From Callipepla californica brunnescens (taxonomy: Eukaryota; Chordata; Aves; Galliformes; Odontophoridae), in the NCBI GenBank assembly GCA_023055505.1, contig JALIRH010000049.1:682001-746000 (forward strand): 64,000 bases of DNA, written 5' to 3'. Shown piece after piece: positions 10,689-22,300 of the stretch (positions are counted from its first letter, which is position 1; every line of letters begins with the position of its first letter). Under the pieces are notes generated by a model. It did no database searches and was not told where the DNA came from. It saw nothing but the letters and a program-made list of their open reading frames with translations. Both the position numbers and the translations under genes were made by a program.

Positions 10689-12490
10689 AAACCCAATCCA
10701 AACCCCAAACCTACTCCTATTCCTAAACCTTATCTTAACCCTAAACCAAACCCAAACCCAAGGCCCTCCCCTTCTCTCAGCCTAACACTCAAACTAACCT
10801 AAACCCGAAACTAACCCTACATTTATCCTAATCTTATCCATATTCTAAGGCCTAACCCTACTCTGACCAGAAAGCTCATGTTGTCTAAAATCTACCCCTT
10901 ACCTAAAACCTAAATCGACAAAAAAACCTAACCCGAAACCTCAACCTAACTCTTCTCCTAACTAGAACACCAGCACTTCACCTTACCCTAACTGGAAACC
11001 TAGGACTAAATCCTTACCTTGTCCAGAACCCTATTCCTAACCCAAACCAGAATTCTAACCTCTACCCTAACCAAAATCCTTCCCCTAAACCTAAACCTAA
11101 TGCTACCCTCAACCAAACCCTAGCCCTAAATCCTACCCTAAAACCAACACCACGTTTAAGCTCAAACCTCAAGCCTCAAAGAAAGCATCAGATTACCGCA
11201 GATCTCACCTAACACTAACCCCAATCCAATCCCTACTACTAACCCCAAACCCAATCCAAACACCAAAACTATTCCTATTCCTAAACCTAACACTAAGCCT
11301 GAACCAAACCCAAGGCCTACCCCTTCTCTCAGCCTGACACTCAAACTAACCTAGACCTGAACGCAACGCTAAATCAAATACTAAAACTCACCCTTAGCCA
11401 AGGCCCTTTTAGGACCCTTCCCTGGTCCTAAAACTAAAGAGAACCCTACCCCTTCCACTAAACCTTCATCTACATCCCTAACCCTTACCCTAAACCTAAA
11501 TCTACACCAAAACCTAACCCTAACCCTAACATGTCTTCTAACTGTAAAACTAACGCTTCACCTAACCCGAACTGAAACCCCAGGACTAAACCTTACCTAA
11601 CACCTAGCTATATTCCTAACCCTATCCTGAAACCTAACGTTAACCCTAACCCTAAAAACAACTTGGAACCAAACCCTAACCCTAACCTAACCCTTATCAG
11701 AACCCTAAATCTAATCCTAACCGTTACCTCAATTGAACTCCAATTCTTCCTGAAATCTAAATGGGACCTTAAAACCAACCCCAGATTGAAGCCCAACCCT
11801 AAACCTAACACAAAGCATTAGATTACCACAGCCATCACCTAACTCTAACCCCAGCCTTAACGCTAATACTATCCCAAACACTATTCCAATTCCTAAACCC
11901 AACACAAACCCAAAAACACAAAGCCTACAATTCTCACAGCCTAACACTGAAAGGAAACCTAAATCTTACCCTAACTCTAAAACTAATCCAAAGCATGACC
12001 ACAATTTAAACTCTAAATCTACCTTCAAACTAAAGCTGACCCTAACACCAACCTCAAGCCCAACCCTAAGCCTAACACAAAGCATTAGATTACCACAACG
12101 CTCACCTAACTTCTAACCCCCACCCTAACACTAATATCAAAGCAATCAGATTCCAAATACTAACCCAATACCTATTCTGAAACCCAAAACTATTCCAAAA
12201 ACAAACCCAAGGCCTAACCTTTCTCTCACCCTAACAATCAAAGAAAACCTATTCCTAAACCTAATCCTAAATCTAGTCCTAACCCTAACCCTCACCCTTA
12301 ATCTAACCCCAACCCCCACCCAGAAGCTAACACTTAGCATTGTACAATACCTAAACGTACCCCTAATCCTTATCACTAAACCTAAAAGGAACCTGAAACA
12401 TAGTGCTAAATCCGAACCCTAACCCTGAAGACTAACGCTAACAATGAACCAATTCCTATACCTTTTCCTTCCTCCAAATTGATTCCTAGC

Positions 12491-13495
12491 ACTAACCCTA
12501 ACCCTACATTAACCCTATCCTAACCCTAACCCTAACCCTAGCCCTAAACTACATTAACCCTAACCCTAACCCTAACCCTAACCCTAGCCCTAACCTAACT
12601 CTAACCCTAACCCTAACCCTAAACCTAATGCTAACACTTACCCTACCCTAACCCTAACCCTACCATACCCTAACCCTAACCTACCCTAACCCTAACCCTA
12701 ACCCTAACCCTAAACCTAAACCTAAACCTAAACCTAACCCTAACCCTAACCCTAATTCCTAACCCTTACCTTAACTGTATCACAATCCCTATCCTAATTC
12801 TTACCCTAACCCTAACCCTTACCTAACCCTAACCCTAACCCTAACCCTAACTCTAACCTTAACCCTAACCCTAACCGTAACCCTAACCTAACCCTAACCC
12901 TAATCCTAACCCTAACCCTAACTCTAATTCCTAACCCTTACCTTAACTGTATCACAATCCCTATCCTAATTCTTACCCTAACCCTAACTCTCACCTTAAC
13001 TCTAACCCTAACCCTAACCTAACCCTAACCCTAACCCTAACCCTAACCCTAACCCTAACCCTAACCCTAACCCTAACCCTAACCTCAACCCTAACCCTAA
13101 CACTAACCCTAACCCTAATTTTACCCTAACCCTAAGCATACCCTAACCCTAACCCTAACCCTAACCCTAACCCTAACCCCAACCGTAACCTAACCCTAAC
13201 CCTAACCCTAACCCTACCCTAACCCTAACCCTAAACCTAACCCTAACCCTAACCCTAACCCTAACCCTAACAATAAATTTAACCTTAACCCTAACCCTAA
13301 CCCTAACCCTACCCTAACCCTAACCCTAACCCTAACCCTAACCCTAACCCTAACCCTACCCTAACCCTAACCCTAACCCTAACCCTAACCCTAACCCTTA
13401 CCCTAACCCTAGCCTAACCCTAACCCTAACCCTAACCCTACCCTAACCCTAACCCTAACCCTAACCCTAACCCTACCCCTAACCCTACTTTACCC
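12491..13495 (-). repeat. CCCTAA tract of unit 1 (interstitial telomeric repeat)
   Basis: About 1.0 kb of (CCCTAA)n broken by variants. The segment around ACCTTAACTGTATCACAATC occurs twice, 177 bp apart (from 12752 and 12929). Other fixed interruptions are AATTTTACCC, AAGCATACCC and AACAATAAATTTAACC, which most other units also carry. Confidence 0.93.
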
Positions 13496-14280
13496 TAACC
13501 CTAATCCTAACACTAACTCTAACTTTATTCCTTACCCTAACACTAATCCAATCCCGAACCCTAACCCTAATCCTAGCCCTAACTCTAACTTTATTCGTAA
13601 CCCTACCCCTAATCCAAACAATAACCCTTACCCTAATCAAATCCTATCCCTATTCCTAACCCTTTCCCTAACCGTATCACAATCCCTATCCTAACTCTTA
13701 CCATAACCCAAACCCTAACCTAACCCTAACCCTAACCCTAACCCTATCCCTAACCCCTACCCTAACCCTAACCCTACCCTAACCTTAACTCTACCCTAAC
13801 CGTATCCCTACCCTAACCCTAACCCTAATCCTAGCCCTTACTCTAACTTTATTCCTAACCCTACCCCTGATCCAAACACTAACCCTAACCTTAATGTAAC
13901 CCTAACCCTATTCCTAACCCTTACCCTAACTGTATCCCATTCCCTATCCTAACTCTTACCATAACCCTAACCCTGATGCTAATGCTAACCCTAACCCTGA
14001 ATCTAACCCTTACCCTAACCCGAACCCTTACCCAGAAGCTAACACTTAGCGTTGTACAATACCTAACCGTACCCTAACCCTATCCCTAAACCTAAAAGGA
14101 ACCCAAACTCTAACCCTAAATCTGTCCCTGAGCCTAACCTTCAACCTTACCCTAACCTTAACCCTAACCCTGTTCCATTCTCTAAACATATCTGTAAGCA
14201 TTACCTTCATCCTAACTCGAACTCTACCCTAACCCTATCCCTTTGACCCCAACACAAAACCCAGATTGAGCCTGACCCTA

Positions 14281-14288
14281 ACCTAGGT
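14281..14288. repeat. Strand-switch palindrome ACCTAGGT, unit 1
   Basis: Perfect 8 bp palindrome at the point where the + strand changes from CCCTAA-type to TTAGGG-type repeat. The same octamer lies at the switch of every unit: 20606, 25680, 30989, 36562, 41837, 47094, 52351, 57461 and 62736. It is followed by GTAGCATAAAGTGTATG, or CATCAAG in units 3 and 4. Confidence 0.9.
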
Positions 14289-15785
14289 AGCATAAAGTGT
14301 ATGTAGGGTGAATTTGAGTTTTAGGGTCAAAGTTAAATTGTTAGTTTTAGGGTTAGGGTGAAGGATTGCTTTAGTTCTAGTATTAGGGTGTTTGGGGTTA
14401 GGGTTAGGGTAAGGATTTTGGAGTGGATTAGGTTTAGGGTCAGGTTTGGGGGAGTTTCGGGGTTAGGGTTAGATTTAGGATTAGGGTTAGCAAAAAAGTT
14501 GTTTTAGTTTTAGTTTAGGTTAGTGCTAGGATTAGGTTGAGTGTTCTTGTGAAGTTTAGGTTTAGGGTTAGGTTTAGGTTTAGATTGAGGTTTAGGGTAA
14601 GGAGTAGGGTTCATTTGACTTTTAGGGTCAGAGTAGAGTTAAGTCGTGTTAGGGTTAAGGTTAAGAACAGGATTCAGATTCCAATTAGGTTTTGGGTTCC
14701 TACTAGGGATAGGCCTCAAATTAGTGTTAAGGTTAGGGTTAGGGTTAGGGTTAGGTATAGGGAAAGGGTTAGTGTTAAGGCCAGGGCAAGTGTATGGTTT
14801 AGGGTAAAGATTGGATTTAGGGTTAGGTTTAGATGTAGGTTTGGTTTGATCGTTAGGGTGTGAGAAGGCACCGGCCTTGGATTTCATTTGGAGATTGGGT
14901 AAGGTTTAGGAATAGGAATAACATTGGTGTTTAAAAGATGATTAGTGTTAGTATTAGGGATAGGGTTACGGTTAGAGTTTAGTTAGGGTTGTTAGTTTTA
15001 GAGTGAGGGATAGGGGTATGGTTTGGTCTAGTACTTGGGTTAGGGTTTGGGATAGTCATAGCATTAGTGTTAGGGTTAGGGTTCCGTTAGGGTTGTGGTA
15101 ATCTGATGCTAGGTGTCGGGATTAGGGTTGTGCTTAAATGTGGGTTTGGTTTGAGGGTCAGAGTTAGGGTTAGGGTAGAGTTAGAATTAGGGTAAGAGTT
15201 AGGATTAGGTTTAGGATTAGGATAAAGATTAGGTTAGGATTAGTGTTGGCTTTAGGGTTGTGTCTGGGAGAAGGGTTAGTGTTAGGGATAGACTTAGGGT
15301 AAGAGTAAGTGTTAGGAATAGGCATAGGTTTTGGGAAAGTTTCAGAGTTTGGACTGGATTTATGATTAGGGTTAGGGACAAAGATTTTTTGAGATTTGTG
15401 ATTAGATTTAGGGAGAAAAGTAGGCTGACTTGTGGTGTTAGCAGTAGGTTTAGGTTTAGGTTTAGGTTTAGGATTCCATTTGTATTTATTGATTGAGGTT
15501 GGGTTAGTTGGAGTGTAAAGGTCAGAGTAGGGTTAGGCCTTGGGATAGGGTTAAGGTTTGGAATAGGATTAGGATTCAAATGATGTTACGGGTTGGTGTT
15601 AGGGTTAGGGAAAGGTTAGGATCAGGGTTGAGGTCAGGGTTAGGTATAGGAAAAGGGTTAGTGTTAGGGCTAGGGCAATTGGAAGGGTTAGGCTTAGGCT
15701 TAGATATTAGGGTTAGGTTTAGGCGGAGGTTTGGTTCGAGTGTCAGGGTGAGAGAAGGGGTAGGCCTGGGGTTTGGTTTTGGGTT
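14289..15785 (+). repeat. G-rich arm of unit 1
   Basis: About 1.5 kb of TTAGGG variants on the + strand, near-identical in all units. It holds one TAATCTGATGCT landmark in the G orientation (15093-15110) and two forms of the GAGAAGG...GGCC landmark (about 14870 and 15755). Several open frames of 78-108 codons run through it on both strands. They are arginine-rich (VR, FR) or NP/LT-rich, as TTAGGG-like DNA predicts, and at least the 108-codon one begins at TTG rather than ATG, so I do not call them genes. Confidence 0.9.
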
Positions 15786-15975
15786 ACATCATACAAATCA
15801 TCACATACATTAGCTGGGGTGGGAGGTGCAAGGAACAGCCAGCAAAGTGCTGAGTTCATTCCAATCAGAGGACCTGAAGATCGGGTAGCTACTATCAAAC
15901 CGTTTGTGTTGCCAATTCCGATGATATTGATGGGGCCCTGATGTTATGGTTCAGTGGGGAGTCACTATCAAGTCC
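15786..15975. repeat. 190 bp non-telomeric spacer, unit 1
   Basis: Mixed-composition sequence between a G-rich arm on the left and a C-rich arm on the right. It contains GGGGTGGGAGG (15816-15826), CCAATCAG (15861-15868) and GGGCCC (about 15933). No coding frame or known element is recognised. Units 1, 3, 4 and 5 share AATTCCGATGATATTGATGG. Confidence 0.9.
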
Positions 15976-17777
15976 AAACCCAATCCAAACCCCAAACCTA
16001 CTCCTATTCCTAAACCTTATCTTAACCCTAAACCAAACCCAAACCCAAGGCCCTCCCCTTCTCTCAGCCTAACACTCAAACTAACCTAAACCCGAAACTA
16101 ACCCTACATTTATCCTAATCTTATCCATATTCTAAGGCCTAACCCTACTCTGACCAGAAAGCTCATGTTGTCTAAAATCTACCCCTTACCTAAAACCTAA
16201 ATCGACAAAAAAACCTAACCCGAAACCTCAACCTAACTCTTCTCCTAACTAGAACACCAGCACTTCACCTTACCCTAACTGGAAACCTAGGACTAAATCC
16301 TTACCTTGTCCAGAACCCTATTCCTAACCCAAACCAGAATTCTAACCTCTACCCTAACCAAAACCCTTCCCCTAAACCTAAACCTAATGCTACCCTCAAC
16401 CAAACCCTAGCCCTAAATCCTACCCTAAAACCAACACCACGTTTAAGCTCAAACCTCAAGCCTCAAAGAAAGCATCAGATTACCGCAGATCTCACCTAAC
16501 ACTAACCCCAATCCAATCCCTACTACTAACCCCAAACCCAATCCAAACACCAAAACTATTCCTATTCCTAAACCTAACACTAAGCCAGAACCAAACCCAA
16601 GGCCTACCCCTTCTCTCAGCCTGACACTCAAACTAACCTAGACCTGAACGCAACGCTAAATCAAATACTAAAACTCACCCTTAGCCAAGGCCCTTTTAGG
16701 ACCCTTCCCTGGTCCTAAAACTAAAGAGAACCCTACCCCTTCCACTAAACCTTCATCTACATCCCTAACCCTTACCCTAAACCTAAATCTACACCAAAAC
16801 CTAACCCTAACCCTAACATGTCTTCTAACTGTAAAACTAACGCTTCACCTAACCCGAACTGAAACCCCAGGACTAAACCTTACCTAACACCTAGCTATAT
16901 TCCTAACCCTATCCTGAAACCTAACGTTAACCCTAACCCTAAAAACAACTTGGAACCAAACCCTAACCCTAACCTAACCCTTATCAGAACCCTAAATCTA
17001 ATCCTAACCGTTACCTCAATTGAACTCCAATTCTTCCTGAAATCTAAATGGGACCTTAAAACCAACCCCAGATTGAAGCCCAACCCTAAACCTAACACAA
17101 AGCATTAGATTACCACAGCCATCACCTAACTCTAACCCCAGCCTTAACGCTAATACTATCCCAAACACTATTCCAATTCCTAAACCCAACACAAACCCAA
17201 AAACACAAAGCCTACAATTCTCACAGCCTAACACTGAAAGGAAACCTAAATCTTACCCTAACTCTAAAACTAATCCAAAGCATGACCACAATTTAAACTC
17301 TAAATCTACCTTCAAACTAAAGCTGACCCTAACACCAACCTCAAGCCCAACCCTAAGCCTAACACAAAGCATTAGATTACCACAACGCTCACCTAACTTC
17401 TAACCCCCACCCTAACACTAATATCAAAGCAATCAGATTCCAAATACTAACCCAATACCTATTCTGAAACCCAAAACTATTCCAAAAACAAACCCAAGGC
17501 CTAACCTTTCTCTCACCCTAACAATCAAAGAAAACCTATTCCTAAACCTAATCCTAAATCTAGTCCTAACCCTAACCCTCACCCTTAATCTAACCCCAAC
17601 CCCCACCCAGAAGCTAACACTTAGCATTGTACAATACCTAAACGTACCCCTAATCCTTATCACTAAACCTAAAAGGAACCTGAAACATAGTGCTAAATCC
17701 GAACCCTAACCCTGAAGACTAACGCTAACAATGAACCAATTCCTATACCTTTTCCTTCCTCCAAATTGATTCCTAGC

Positions 17778-19820
17778 ACTAACCCTAACCCTACATTAAC
17801 CCTATCCTAACCCTAACCCTAACCCTAGCCCTAAACTACATTAACCCTAACCCTAACCCTAACCCTAACCCTAGCCCTAACCTAACTCTAACCCTAACCC
17901 TAACCCTAAACCTAATGCTAACACTTACCCTACCCTAACCCTAACCCTACCATACCCTAACCCTAACCCTAACCCTAACCCTAACCCTAACCCTAACCCT
18001 AACCCTAACCCTAACCCTAACCCTAACCCTAACCCTAACCCTAACCCTAACCCTAACCCTAACCCTAACCCTAACCCTACCCTAACCCTAACCCTAACCC
18101 TAACCCTAACCCTAACCCTAACCCTAACCCTAACCCTAACCCTAACCCTAACCCTAACCCTAACCCTAACCCTAACCCTAACCCTAACCCTAACCCTAAC
18201 CCTAACCCTAACCCTAACCCTAACCCTAACCCTAACCCTAACCCTAACCCTAACCCTAACCCTAACCCTAACCCTAACCCTAACCCTAACCCTAACCCTA
18301 ACCCTAACCCTAACCCTAACCCTAACCTAACCCTAACCCTAACCCTAACCCTAACCCTAACCCTAACCCTAACCCTAACCCTAACCCTAACCCTAACCCT
18401 AACCCTAACCCTAACCCTAACCCTAACCCTAACCCTAACCCTAACCCTAACCCTAACCCTAACCCTAACCCTAACCCTAACCCTAACCCTAACCCTAACC
18501 CTAACCCTAACCCTAACCCTAACCCTAACCCTAACCCTAACCCTAACCCTAACCCTAACCCTAACCCTAACCCTAACCCTAACCCTAACCCTAACCCTAA
18601 CCCTAACCCTAACCCTAACCCTAACCCTAACCCTTACCCTAACCCTAACCCTAACCCTAACCCTAACCCTAACCCTAACCCTAACCCTAACCCTAACCCT
18701 AACCCTAACCCTAACCCTAACCCTAACCCTACCCTAACCCTAACCCTAACCCTAACCCTAACCCTAACCCTAACCCTAACCCTAACCCTAACCCTAACCC
18801 TAACCCTAACCCTAACCCTAACCCTTACCCTAACCCTAACCCTAACCCTACCCTAACCCTAACCCTAACCCTAACCCTAACCCTAACCCTAACCCTAACC
18901 CTAACCCTAACCCTAACCCTAACCCTAACCCTAACCCTAACCCTAACCCTAACCCTAACCTAACCCTAACCCTAACCCTAACCCTAACCCTAACCCTAAC
19001 CCTAACCCTAACCCTAACCCTAACCCTAACCCTAACCCTAACCCTAACCCTAACCCTAACCCTAACCCTAACCCTAACCTAACCCTAACCCTAACCCTAA
19101 CCCTAACCCTAACCCTAACCCTAACCCTAACCCTAACCCTAACCCTAACCCTAACCCTAACCCTAACCCTAACCCTAACCCTAACCCTAACCCTAACCCT
19201 AACCCTAACCCTAACCCTAACCCTAACCCTACCCTAACCCTAACCCTAACCCTAACCCAAACCCTAACCCTAACCCTAACCCTAACCCTAACCCTAACCC
19301 TAACCCTAACCCTAACCCTAATCGGGAACCCTAACCCTAACCCTAACCCTAACCCTAACCCTAACCCTAACCCTAACCCTAACCCTAACCCTAACCCTAA
19401 CCCTAACCCTAACCTAACCCTAACCCTAACCCTAACCCTAACCCTAACCCTAACCCTAACCCCAACCCTAACCCTAACCCTAACCCTAACCCTAACCCTA
19501 ACCCTAACCCTAACCCTAACCCCAACCCTAACCTAACCCTAACCCTAACCCTAACCCTACCCTAACCCTAACCCTAACCCTTACCCTAACCCTAACAATA
19601 ACAATAAATTTAACCTTAACCCTAACCCTAACCCTAACCCTACCCTAACCCTAACCCTAACCCTAACCCTAACCCTAACCCTACCCTAACCCTAACCCTA
19701 ACCCTAACCCTAACCCTAACCCTTACCCTAACCCTAGCCTAACCCAAACCCTAACCCTAACCCTACCCTAACCCTAACCCTAACCCTAACCCTAACCCTA
19801 CCCCTAACCCTACTTTACCC
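17778..19820 (-). repeat. CCCTAA tract of unit 2, long and nearly pure
   Basis: About 2.0 kb. From about 17950 to 19590 it is almost perfect (CCCTAA)n, with only single-step slips (CCCTACCC, AACCTAACC, CCCTTACCC) and one unusual break, AATCGGGAACC, at about 19320. The ACTGTATCACAATC, AATTTTACCC and AAGCATACCC interruptions of other units are absent. Confidence 0.93.
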
Positions 19821-22110
19821 TAACCCTAATCCTAACACTAACTCTAACTTTATTCCTTACCCTAACACTAATCCAATCCCGAACCCTAACCCTAATCCTA
19901 GCCCTAACTCTAACTTTATTCGTAACCCTACCCCTAATCCAAACAATAACCCTTACCCTAATCAAACCCTATCCCTATTCCTAACCCTTACCCTAACCGT
20001 ATCACAATCCCTATCCTAACTCTTACCATAACCCAAACCCTAACCTAACCCTAACCCTAACCCTAACCCTATCCCTAACCCCTACCCTAACCCTAACCCT
20101 ACCCTAACCTTAACTCTACCCTAACCGTATCCCTACCCTAACCCTAACCCTAATCCTAGCCCTTACTCTAACTTTATTCCTAACCCTACCCCTGATCCAA
20201 ACACTAACCCTAACCTTAATGTAACCCTAACCCTATTCCTAACCCTTACCCTAACTGTATCCCATTCCCTATCCTAACTCTAACCATAACCCTAACCCTG
20301 ATGCTAATGCTAACCCTAACCCTGAATCTAACCCTTACCCTAACCCGAACCCTTACCCAGAAGCTAACACTTAGCGTTGTACAATACCTAACCGTACCCT
20401 AACCCTATCCCTAAACCTAAAAGGAACCCAAACTCTAACCCTAAATCTGTCCCTGAGCCTAACCTTCAACCTTACCCTAACCTTAACCCTAACCCTGTTC
20501 CATTCTCTAAACATATCTGTAAGCATTACCTTCATCCTAACTCGAACTCTACCCTAACCCTATCCCTTTGACCCCAACACAAAACCCAGATTGAGCCTGA
20601 CCCTAACCTAGGTAGCATAAAGTGTATGTAGGGTGAATTTGAGTTTTAGGGTCAAAGTTAAATTGTTAGTTTTAGGGTTAGGGTGAAGGATTGCTTTAGT
20701 TCTAGTATTAGGGTGTTTGGGGTTAGGGTTAGGGTAAGGATTTTGGAGTGGATTAGGTTTAGGGTCAGGTTTGGGGGAGTTTCGGGGTTAGGGTTAGATT
20801 TAGGATTAGGGTTAGCAAAAAAGTTGTTTTAGTTTTAGTTTAGGTTAGTGCTAGGATTAGGTTGAGTGTTCTTGTGAAGTTTAGGTTTAGGGTTAGGTTT
20901 AGGTTTAGATTGAGGTTTAGGGTAAGGAGTAGGGTTCATTTGACTTTTAGGGTCAGAGTAGAGTTAAGTCGTGTTAGGGTTAAGGTTAAGAACAGGATTC
21001 AGATTCCAATTAGGTTTTGGGTTCCTACTAGGGATAGGCCTCAAATTAGTGTTAAGGTTAGGGTTAGGGTTAGGGTTAGGTATAGGGAAAGGGTTAGTGT
21101 TAAGGCCAGGGCAAGTGTATGGTTTAGGGTAAAGATTGGATTTAGGGTTAGGTTTAGATGTAGGTTTGGTTTGATCGTTAGGGTGTGAGAAGGCACCGGC
21201 CTTGGATTTCATTTGGAGATTGGGTAAGGTTTAGGAATAGGAATAACATTGGTGTTTAAAAGATGATTAGTGTTAGTATTAGGGATAGGGTTACGGTTAG
21301 AGTTTAGTTAGGGTTGTTAGTTTTAGAGTGAGGGATAGGGGTATGGTTTGGTCTAGTACTTGGGTTAGGGTTTGGGATAGTCATAGCATTAGTGTTAGGG
21401 TTAGGGTTCCGTTAGGGTTGTGGTAATCTGATGCTAGGTGTCGGGATTAGGGTTGTGCTTAAATGTGGGTTTGGTTTGAGGGTCAGAGTTAGGGTTAGGG
21501 TAGAGTTAGAATTAGGGTAAGAGTTAGGATTAGGTTTAGGATTAGGATAAAGATTAGGTTAGGATTAGTGTTGGCTTTAGGGTTGTGTCTGGGAGAAGGG
21601 TTAGTGTTAGGGATAGACTTAGGGTAAGAGTAAGTGTTAGGAATAGGCATAGGTTTTGGGAAAGTTTCAGAGTTTGGACTGGATTTATGATTAGGGTTAG
21701 GGACAAAGATTTTTTGAGATTTGTGATTAGATTTAGGGAGAAAAGTAGGCTGACTTGTGGTCTTAGCAGTAGGTTTAGGTTTAGGTTTAGGTTTAGGATT
21801 CCATTTGTATTTATTGATTGAGGTTGGGTTAGTTGGAGTGTAAAGGTCAGAGTAGGGTTAGGCCTTGGGATAGGGTTAAGGTTTGGAATAGGATTAGGAT
21901 TCAAATGATGTTACGGGTTGGTGTTAGGGTTAGGGAAAGGTTAGGATCAGGGTTGAGGTCAGGGTTAGGTATAGGAAAAGGGTTAGTGTTAGGGCTAGGG
22001 CAATTGGAAGGGTTAGGCTTAGGCTTAGATATTAGGGTTAGGTTTAGGCGGAGGTTTGGTTCGAGTGTCAGGGTGAGAGAAGGGGTAGGCCTGGGGTTTG
22101 GTTTTGGGTT

Positions 22111-22300
22111 ACATCATACAAATCATCACATACATTAGCTGGGGTGGGAGGTGCAAGGAACAGCCAGCAAAGTGCTGAGTTCATTCCAATCAGAGGACCT
22201 GAAGATCGGGTAGCTACTATCAAACCGTTTGTGTTGCCAATTCTGATGATATTGATGGGGCCCTGATGTTATGGTTCAGTGGGGAGTCACTATCAAGTCC
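22111..22300. repeat. 190 bp spacer, unit 2
   Basis: Same length as unit 1, with C to T giving AATTCTGATGATATTGATGG. Confidence 0.9.

Larger units (their letters stand above)
10689..15975. repeat. Macrosatellite unit 1 (5287 bp)
   Basis: Proximal C-rich arm 10689-12490, CCCTAA tract 12491-13495, distal C-rich arm 13496-14280, switch palindrome 14281-14288, G-rich arm 14289-15785, spacer 15786-15975. Landmark TAATCTGATGC/TAATCTAATGC in the C orientation lies near 11185, 11815 and 12082, and in the G orientation near 15093-15110. Variants include TTCATTTGAC, GTTTCGGGG, CATAAAGTG and CCTGAACC. Confidence 0.93.
15976..22300. repeat. Macrosatellite unit 2 (6325 bp, longest)
   Basis: Proximal arm 15976-17777, tract 17778-19820, distal arm 19821-20605, switch 20606-20613, G-rich arm 20614-22110, spacer 22111-22300. 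About 1 kb longer than its neighbours, entirely because of the tract. It shares GTTTCGGGG only with unit 1 and has a private C in GTGGTCTTAGC near 21757. Confidence 0.93.

Noticed and set aside
14537..14863. A 108-codon open frame repeated in all ten macrosatellite units
   Set aside because: It starts at TTG, not ATG, is a low-complexity R/V/F string forced by TTAGGG-like DNA, and overlaps other open frames on both strands.
15229..15579. A 116-codon minus-strand frame rich in NLNLNL and LTLTLT, recurring in each full unit
   Set aside because: CCCTAA-type repeat naturally reads as LT, NP and NL. There is no domain or start context, so it is a by-product.
17950..19590. True chromosome terminus
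   Set aside because: The pure tract is flanked on both sides by macrosatellite sequence, so in this assembly it is interstitial.
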